DNA of 64,000 nucleotides from Psychrobacter sp. I-STPA10 (GTDB lineage: Bacteria; Pseudomonadota; Gammaproteobacteria; Pseudomonadales; Moraxellaceae). The stretch covers positions 1 through 64,000 of the forward strand of contig NZ_VFYU01000012.1 in assembly GCF_021012795.1 (NCBI RefSeq), given 5' to 3'. Positions 58,161-64,000 of the stretch are shown here, piece by piece. The notes under the pieces are model-generated. The model ran no database searches. It saw only the letters and a program-made list of their open reading frames with translations, and was not told where the DNA came from. The position numbers were made by a program, and so were the translations under genes. Positions within the stretch are counted from its first letter, which is position 1. The number at the start of each line of letters is the position of its first letter.

Positions 58161-58202
58161 TTGATTTCCTTTTAGATTATCTTATTTTTATAAATATTTA
58201 AA

Positions 58203-61200
58203 TCATTTTTTAATAAAAAACCTTAAAACCCATTTAAATGCAGAAGCATCTGTAGTTCCCATTTTAGCTATTAACAATCTATAACCTTTGCCATACACAC
58301 TGTCTGAATTTTTATGTGCATCATTACCTACTCTAACATGTGCTAACCTTTCATCATCAAATTCAGCATAAGGCTTTTCATTTAAATAATCTAAAAAAGA
58401 CTCTTCAGCCCATACAGCATGCCCCTCTATAATATGTTTTCCATATTTACTCTCTAACTTTACATAATCTGTATATTCATATTGCCATATATGGCATAAC
58501 TCATGAACTAAAGTCCCAGCAGTATTTTCGATACTATGACCAGATTCAAGCATTACTTTATATTTACTATTGCTCAAAGAAGTAGCTGAGCTTAAAATAC
58601 CTTTACTCACTGCAAGTCCAATCGCTCGACTATCAAAACGAGAGGTAGGAATAAAAGTTGTATTCTGTTGCTGAGATATCTTAGTTTGATCTACCAACTG
58701 AATCTGTAAATCAGGAAAATTGCTTATTTCGTGTTGGCTACTATAAAAATCTAGAATTAAGTTTTGATATATTTTTTTTACTTCCGCAACATCAGTAACT
58801 CCTACTTGATAACACTCATCACAACTAATGCGTCCATCACTGAGTACAAAACTTGTTTCTTCTTTTGCAATTACTTTTTGACATATATCACACTCATAAA
58901 TCAAACCTGTGTCATTATCAATGAGCTTATATTTCTCAGCCTGCTTTTCTATACGTCTTCTTCTAGAAGTAATCTTAAACTCATGAGTACTACCAAATAA
59001 ATTTTTAATAGCCTCTCTTAACCCTAGTAAATCTATTGCATCATCTACCACATGACTACCATAACTAAACCAATTACTAGAAGGATAACTAATATTCTCC
59101 AAGCAGACTTGCTTTAATCTTCTATCAACCTCCACTTTAGAATCAACCAAAAACCATTCTAACCAATCGTAACATAAATCTAATAAATGCTGAAAGTTAT
59201 CATAAATTGTTCGTATGATACCCAAATCTGTATGACTATCTTCAAATATCCATACACAACTTATACGTTTCACTCCATCACTACTAAAATTTAACTCTGG
59301 AATACAAATATTTGTTACGACATCTTTTGGTCTATTATTATTATCAACCAATTGGGGGGCACTGACAAAAAATGGATGTATCTCTGGTAACAATGTTATT
59401 ATTGACTCATTTAGCCATGCGGAAAGAGCAATAGCCGATTGATCTGTTAATAATGATTGGTTGTTATTATTAAGCAGCTTGATACGCAAAACACGCCCAA
59501 ACGGATAATCTCGTTCAACAAACTCATAATCTGATTTAACAGTTATCGATGGATTTTTCCACATACTATTATTACAGATAATTTCATTGCCACAGTGAAC
59601 TGAAAAATTCAAAATATAACTATCTATAACTAGCTTTCCATCTTTATATGAAGTGACACTAGAAAGAGAACGAACCTTAGTCCATTGTGCTGGAAACTGT
59701 GCAACTGTAATATATTTATCAAGGCGATAATCAAGCAAACTGACATCATTACAATGGGTGACATTAATTAGATTATTGTGTGCATCAATACTCTCAACTG
59801 TAAATACTTTCCCAAAAAAAAGTACTTGTTTACCAACCCAATAATACTGATAAATATGATCTTTTAAAATAGTACTGAAATGGTTATTACCGTCTCTAAC
59901 TTCTACTGATTGCAACCAATCTATACTTCTATGCAAATAATTTTCATCAATAGATACAAAGCCTTTATTTAGATAACCCTGCTTTTCATCATCCCATTCA
60001 TTTAATAAAGTAAACCTTAACTGATTAGCAACTGTCTCACCAAAATATTTACCCACCAAATATTTAAACTGACCAAATATATCATTTTCATAATAATTAC
60101 TATCGCCATTTTGAGTATCAATTTTACTCAATAAATAGCTAATATTTACTAATGATAATCGTGAAGAGTGTTTTAAACGCTGCAGTAAAACTAATACTGT
60201 ATTATAAGGTGAATTTCTCTTTATCCTAGGTGATAGAGGTTGGATTGGTACTGTTGCAAAGCAATGAGCATTTGCTAAAAAATATTCAAGCATTAGAGTT
60301 TGTTTAGCCACAACATTTGAAATAGTCAAATCAGGAAAGCTAAATGCTAAACTTTTTAAAGTTAACCATGGATTACCAGTATTATCAGAAATAGTAACAG
60401 CACCACTAAATTTTTCATACTTTGCAAAAAACTGCCAAGAAACATTATCTTGCATTTTATACATCACTTGACTTATGTTTTCATCAAGATTTTCCAGTCT
60501 ATCTTTTTCTCCACTTTCATTGGTAAATACTGCTAGATTATTCGTACGTTCTATCCCCCAACGCCCTGCAAATTGAGCCAAAGGTGCAATAATTCCTATT
60601 GATTGACCAGAATTATTGGGAATCAGCTTATTACGGTAATCATCACTTTCACAAGAAGACCAAATTGTCCACCAATGTTTTTTCACTTCATCTGTAGTAA
60701 TATTGAAATATGTTTCACGCCACAGGGTTGTTTCATTCTTAGCCTTAGAGTCATATAAAGGTAATACCTCCTTTAATGCAGGCTCTACAGAATTTCTCGG
60801 TTTAATAAGAATAAGCAAGTTAGGGAATGCTTGCACTTTTAGACCTACCAATTTATCTTGTAATAGATAAAAAGCAGTTTCCCAAATATTGGGTTCATAA
60901 AATACATCATCACCTGACTCAATAAGAATTAATCTTACTTTCTTTATCCAAGAATTATACTCATCGTCTTTTAATATATCTATTAAATCATAAATAGAAC
61001 ATCGATAACCAAAACCATGATTAAATGGAGTAGTTATATAAGTTTCATCCAAAAATATATTTTCATGTATTTCAATTTCATTAATTTTTTTAGAGGTATA
61101 ACCTTTTAAAATTAAAACATGCTCCCCTTTATCTGTAATACTATTTATTTTATTTTTAATACTTATAGCGACCTTCCTATTTGGATAAGTATTGATAACC

Positions 61201-61250
61201 AAAGCACCTTCCTTATCCATCAACCCTTCAATAGTTTTAATTTTCGCCAT
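58203..61250 (-). CDS. Large protein with LIM-like zinc ribbon and DA1-type metallopeptidase end
   Basis: A 1015-residue protein. The first ~780 residues are unrecognised; a stretch near 665-700 (SCVWIFEDSHTDLGIIRTIY) faintly recalls the DUF1998-type end of defence helicases, but no ATPase motif is present. A zinc module follows at about 785-815 (YECDICQKVIAKEETSFVLS, then CDECY), of the LIM/ribbon type. The C terminus has HELCH at 916-920 (GTLVHELCHIW), E942 in IIEGHAVWAEE and a helical end. This order of a LIM-like module and HExxH...EG is that of DA1 family peptidases. It overlaps the preceding membrane gene by 14 bases, with AGGA as the site. A protease effector role is inferred. Confidence 0.75.
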   Translation of the reverse strand: MAKIKTIEGLMDKEGALVINTYPNRKVAISIKNKINSITDKGEHVLILKGYTSKKINEIEIHENIFLDETYITTPFNHGFGYRCSIYDLIDILKDDEYNSWIKKVRLILIESGDDVFYEPNIWETAFYLLQDKLVGLKVQAFPNLLILIKPRNSVEPALKEVLPLYDSKAKNETTLWRETYFNITTDEVKKHWWTIWSSCESDDYRNKLIPNNSGQSIGIIAPLAQFAGRWGIERTNNLAVFTNESGEKDRLENLDENISQVMYKMQDNVSWQFFAKYEKFSGAVTISDNTGNPWLTLKSLAFSFPDLTISNVVAKQTLMLEYFLANAHCFATVPIQPLSPRIKRNSPYNTVLVLLQRLKHSSRLSLVNISYLLSKIDTQNGDSNYYENDIFGQFKYLVGKYFGETVANQLRFTLLNEWDDEKQGYLNKGFVSIDENYLHRSIDWLQSVEVRDGNNHFSTILKDHIYQYYWVGKQVLFFGKVFTVESIDAHNNLINVTHCNDVSLLDYRLDKYITVAQFPAQWTKVRSLSSVTSYKDGKLVIDSYILNFSVHCGNEIICNNSMWKNPSITVKSDYEFVERDYPFGRVLRIKLLNNNNQSLLTDQSAIALSAWLNESIITLLPEIHPFFVSAPQLVDNNNRPKDVVTNICIPELNFSSDGVKRISCVWIFEDSHTDLGIIRTIYDNFQHLLDLCYDWLEWFLVDSKVEVDRRLKQVCLENISYPSSNWFSYGSHVVDDAIDLLGLREAIKNLFGSTHEFKITSRRRRIEKQAEKYKLIDNDTGLIYECDICQKVIAKEETSFVLSDGRISCDECYQVGVTDVAEVKKIYQNLILDFYSSQHEISNFPDLQIQLVDQTKISQQQNTTFIPTSRFDSRAIGLAVSKGILSSATSLSNSKYKVMLESGHSIENTAGTLVHELCHIWQYEYTDYVKLESKYGKHIIEGHAVWAEESFLDYLNEKPYAEFDDERLAHVRVGNDAHKNSDSVYGKGYRLLIAKMGTTDASAFKWVLRFFIKK

Positions 61251-62094
61251 TTTTTTTAGGTCCTGTAGATATATTACCAGCTACTAGCCATTTTTCCTTC
61301 CAAAATTTATGATAACGTTTCCAGAGATCTTCATAAAGTAAGTTTTTCTCTACATCATCATCTTTCTGCTCTTCAAATTTAGGTTCATAGCTATATTTAT
61401 GCACCGTACCACTTAACCATAAATACCAATCAACAGCAATCACAATAAAGAAATCAAAAAACCAAACCAACCATGGAATTGGATAAGCAGAGTAATAGAC
61501 ACCACTTGAAAAGTACCATATAAATAAACCACATCCAAGTATCATAAATATAAACGCAAAAGGTTTAGAAAATGTAACCCACGGCTTTAGATAAGTACCT
61601 GACAGCTCAGTAATATATGCAATATCATAAATATTTTGAAATATTTTTTTAAAAAAATCTTCATTATTATTTATAATATTTATAAATGAAGCTCTTAACA
61701 TCAAAAGAATACAAGAATATACTAAACTGAAAATTATAAATATTTCGAATTGCAATTTAGGTATCGAAATATGAAATGATGACAATATATAATTAACAAT
61801 ATTTATTGTAGTACTAGGAGTATTGTTAACTAAAGCACTATACTGATTAATAAAAATATATAATAAAAGAAAAAATATAAGCGTTATAATTATATCAAAT
61901 ATAATAACAATTGAATGCTGAAACCTCTTATTTTTATTTGATTTAAACATAATTAACCAACTAATTATCCATAATAACAATAGGAAAATTCCTAAAGTTG
62001 GTATTTTAGAAGTCACATATAACACTATATTTAGAGTAGAAATTATTGACAGCCAAATCCCAAAATGAAATAATATTTTTTTTAATATAGGCAT
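61237..62094 (-). CDS. Multi-pass membrane protein
   Basis: A protein of about 285 residues with six or so hydrophobic segments (for example FGIWLSIISTLNIVLYV, LGIFLLLLWIISWLIMF, IVIIFDIIITLIFFLLLYIF, FEIFIIFSLVYSCILLML, FAFIFMILGCGLFIWYF and IPWLVWFFDFFIVIAVDWYL). A charged cytoplasmic tail (KFEEQKDDDVEKN) ends in GPKKNGEN. There is no known family motif. The frame opens at a TTG at 62100; ATG 62094 (MPILKK) is preferred, with GGGTGG upstream. The 3' end overlaps the DA1-like gene by 14 bases, so the two are coupled. It lies 31 bases after the 612-residue gene. It may be a membrane partner or pore in the proposed system. Confidence 0.7.
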   Translation of the reverse strand: MPILKKILFHFGIWLSIISTLNIVLYVTSKIPTLGIFLLLLWIISWLIMFKSNKNKRFQHSIVIIFDIIITLIFFLLLYIFINQYSALVNNTPSTTINIVNYILSSFHISIPKLQFEIFIIFSLVYSCILLMLRASFINIINNNEDFFKKIFQNIYDIAYITELSGTYLKPWVTFSKPFAFIFMILGCGLFIWYFSSGVYYSAYPIPWLVWFFDFFIVIAVDWYLWLSGTVHKYSYEPKFEEQKDDDVEKNLLYEDLWKRYHKFWKEKWLVAGNISTGPKKNGEN

Positions 62095-62125
62095 AACCAA
62101 CCACCCTAGTAAGTTAAATAAAAAT

Positions 62126-63964
62126 TTATTTTAATTCGATACTCTCAACACCTATCAGCTTATTAAGTATACTATAGTGTTGAATACTAGGATTAATAAT
62201 CTGATTTCCCTGTTTTATGGTAGGATACTGGGGGCTAGATCCTCTCCAACCTAACTCCGACGAAAAAATTATATTTTCCAATGGATTGATATCATAATAG
62301 TTGTTTTCATTAATATTATAAATAATGAAATCCTCATTATTATTAGGTATATAACAATATTTGATGTAGTTAATAAGGTTTGTTTTAAAATAAGAGTACT
62401 TGCTGTCTTTATTCTTTTGGTATTTTTCAATATTCTCAATTAGGTTTCTATTTTTACCTAGCATTTGAATTTGAAGATTTTTTGATCTAGCATTAATTTC
62501 ACTCTGACTATCTATAATGATACTATTATGTATATTTGCTAAGTTAGCCTTTATCTTGTTATATTGATCAATGGTTCTACGGTGCTTTATTAATAATAAA
62601 ATTAAAGAGATTACTATCATTAAAAATAAGCTTATGAGTAATACTGGAATAAGATATTGATATTGTATGGGTAAATATGTAATTGGCTGAAATAGCAACG
62701 ATGTATTATTTGTGGCATATAAGAGTATAAATAATATAATAAATATAGAGGATACCAAAGTCACATATAATACAGTAGTTGTTGGTCGCAAACGTAATGT
62801 ATCAATCATTACTTCTCTATTATTTTGCTGCCAATCTTTTAATGTTTTTTCAAAACTTATTATATGTCTAGAAAAATGATTATTATCCTCTGTTTCACTA
62901 AGCGTCTGTTTATGTATAGCAATACTTTCATCAATTATACTTTTTATACAAGACAGCTTCTTTTGATTTGAGTTTGACTCAAAATCTTTTAATTTAGGAT
63001 TACCATCTAGTGAATTAGCTAGCTGCTGAATAGATTGTTGCTGTTGAACTTGATTTAATGCTGCTAAACAGTTTTCATAATCTTCGTTTAACTTAGTCTC
63101 AAAATTATGACAACTTGCTAAAGTCTTCTTAATTTCACTATCAAACCACTCCTCAACTTTTCTCTCATCGAGTATTGGATGATAAAAGTAAGAAATATCT
63201 ATGTCATTTATTATAAACTCTGGCAACTGAGTTTCGATAGTTTGTGCAATGTTTAGTGAATAAAAACTATTATTATCTAAATTATATACATATCTATCAT
63301 AAGTATCAGACCTTCCAATAAAATCTCTAACTGCTTGATAATATTGCTGCATATAACTCACTGCATCAAATAGTATCTGTTGACTGGATTTTAAATAAAG
63401 CTCTTGGTATAAGTTTACTGTTCCAACATGTCCCAATATATTATTTTGATATTTTAAAAAAACCAATGCCATTGGCAACATAAATCTATTAGCAATATTC
63501 GTTTGATTATGAGGATTTAAGAGTGTTTTTATTACTACTGGAGGCAGATAAGATATATCTTCTTCATAAGGAACACTATATGTAATTTCTGTATAGCTGT
63601 CTATACGACCTAATAATGGAAGTGGCAACCATACTAAAGGCTTTATTTTTATCAAACCTGAGCGCAGACTATCTTTAATGATACTTGGTATATTATTGAG
63701 TAAATCACTCCCTAAATAATCATTCAAATTTAAGACATTATAATCATTATTGTTGTACTCATCTATTTCATATAAAAACCAAAATTCAATTGGCATATGT
63801 TGATGTTGTATACAGTAGTGCACTAAATTACAACATTCTCTCCAAGCAGTTTTATTAATTTCTGCTGGAGAGAATATCAAAAATCCATCTGAACATTCAC
63901 TATTTAAATGTGGACTAAATTTATCTAGTTTTCCATCTATATCGAAAACTACTATTTTTCTCAT
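62126..63964 (-). CDS. Unknown 612-aa protein with coiled coil and two membrane segments
   Basis: No family is recognised. The N terminus MRKIVVFDIDGKLDKFSPHL starts with a beta strand and acidic residues like the first strand of a vWA or HAD-type fold, but the later motifs are not found. The middle (about 275-385) is a coiled coil rich in Gln, Asn and Glu. Two membrane helices follow (about 395-416 TTVLYVTLVSSIFIILFILL and about 430-455 YLIPVLLISLFLMIVISLIL), then another coiled coil (about 460-520). It is the first gene of the operon inside the window; only 36 bases upstream are visible, so the operon may extend further. The very AT-rich sequence suggests transfer. Confidence 0.65.
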   Translation of the reverse strand: MRKIVVFDIDGKLDKFSPHLNSECSDGFLIFSPAEINKTAWRECCNLVHYCIQHQHMPIEFWFLYEIDEYNNNDYNVLNLNDYLGSDLLNNIPSIIKDSLRSGLIKIKPLVWLPLPLLGRIDSYTEITYSVPYEEDISYLPPVVIKTLLNPHNQTNIANRFMLPMALVFLKYQNNILGHVGTVNLYQELYLKSSQQILFDAVSYMQQYYQAVRDFIGRSDTYDRYVYNLDNNSFYSLNIAQTIETQLPEFIINDIDISYFYHPILDERKVEEWFDSEIKKTLASCHNFETKLNEDYENCLAALNQVQQQQSIQQLANSLDGNPKLKDFESNSNQKKLSCIKSIIDESIAIHKQTLSETEDNNHFSRHIISFEKTLKDWQQNNREVMIDTLRLRPTTTVLYVTLVSSIFIILFILLYATNNTSLLFQPITYLPIQYQYLIPVLLISLFLMIVISLILLLIKHRRTIDQYNKIKANLANIHNSIIIDSQSEINARSKNLQIQMLGKNRNLIENIEKYQKNKDSKYSYFKTNLINYIKYCYIPNNNEDFIIYNINENNYYDINPLENIIFSSELGWRGSSPQYPTIKQGNQIINPSIQHYSILNKLIGVESIELK

Positions 63965-64000
63965 ACTCTAGTCCATATAATTATCAATGTATGTCAATAC

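Noticed and set aside
58203..61250. Helicase assignment for the 1015-aa protein
   Set aside because: Although one segment faintly recalls a DUF1998-type end, no Walker A or DExx motif could be found.

Overview
The window looks like a chromosomal segment of a low-GC gammaproteobacterium, most probably Moraxellaceae (Moraxella/Psychrobacter-like). This is inferred from AT-rich codon use, the housekeeping proteins (IspF, MnmA, YebC, FtsY, MoaA-E) and abundant short palindromic repeats; no marker gene fixes the genus. About half is ordinary core genome and half is accessory defence and conflict DNA.

Layout. 0.2-14 kb: a secreted WG-repeat protein, a DEAD-box RNA helicase with an RG-rich tail, a fasciclin-domain lipoprotein, a small hypothetical, GrxD, a palindromic MITE-like repeat, ispF and mnmA (divergent), a Kv-type channel with a zinc-ribbon tail, yebC, a hypothetical and ftsY. 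14.1-14.5 kb: a tRNA-Val/tRNA-Asp transcription unit with promoter and terminator. 14.5-17.4 kb: headless toxin-tip/immunity cassettes, consisting of two deaminase-like C-terminal tips, SUKH immunity proteins and an unassigned small protein, followed by an XRE regulator. 17.6-27.2 kb: a type I R-M operon (hsdM-hsdS-[DUF262/HNH]-hsdR-[DUF45 metalloprotease]), flanked by a direct duplication of the 3' end of the xre gene. 27.7-38.2 kb: an operon of four large proteins. By order, size and ATPase motifs three of these resemble DptF-DptG-DptH, the restriction half of phosphorothioate systems, and the fourth is a GHKL ATPase. No dnd/ssp modification genes are in the window. 38.3-38.5 kb: a dispersed MITE-like repeat and a one-spacer CRISPR relic with type I-E geometry.

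38.6-46.5 kb returns to metabolism: an acetamidase/formamidase with an APC permease, a second WG-repeat protein, the moaA-moaB-moaC-moaD-moaE molybdopterin operon and a Tat-exported S66 LD-carboxypeptidase-like protein. 46.7-47.0 kb is a deleted IS3-type element. 47.1-64.0 kb, all on the minus strand and AT-rich, is the most unusual part. It encodes a coiled-coil membrane protein, a multi-pass membrane protein, a 1015-aa protein ending in a LIM-like zinc ribbon plus a DA1-type HExxH peptidase, two STAND-like NTPases with TPR tails that share a ~2.4 kb near-identical core but have different tails, a 621-aa protein with C-terminal membrane segments and a small lipoprotein. I propose this is an NLR-like conflict system with a protease effector and swapped sensor domains; that function is inference.
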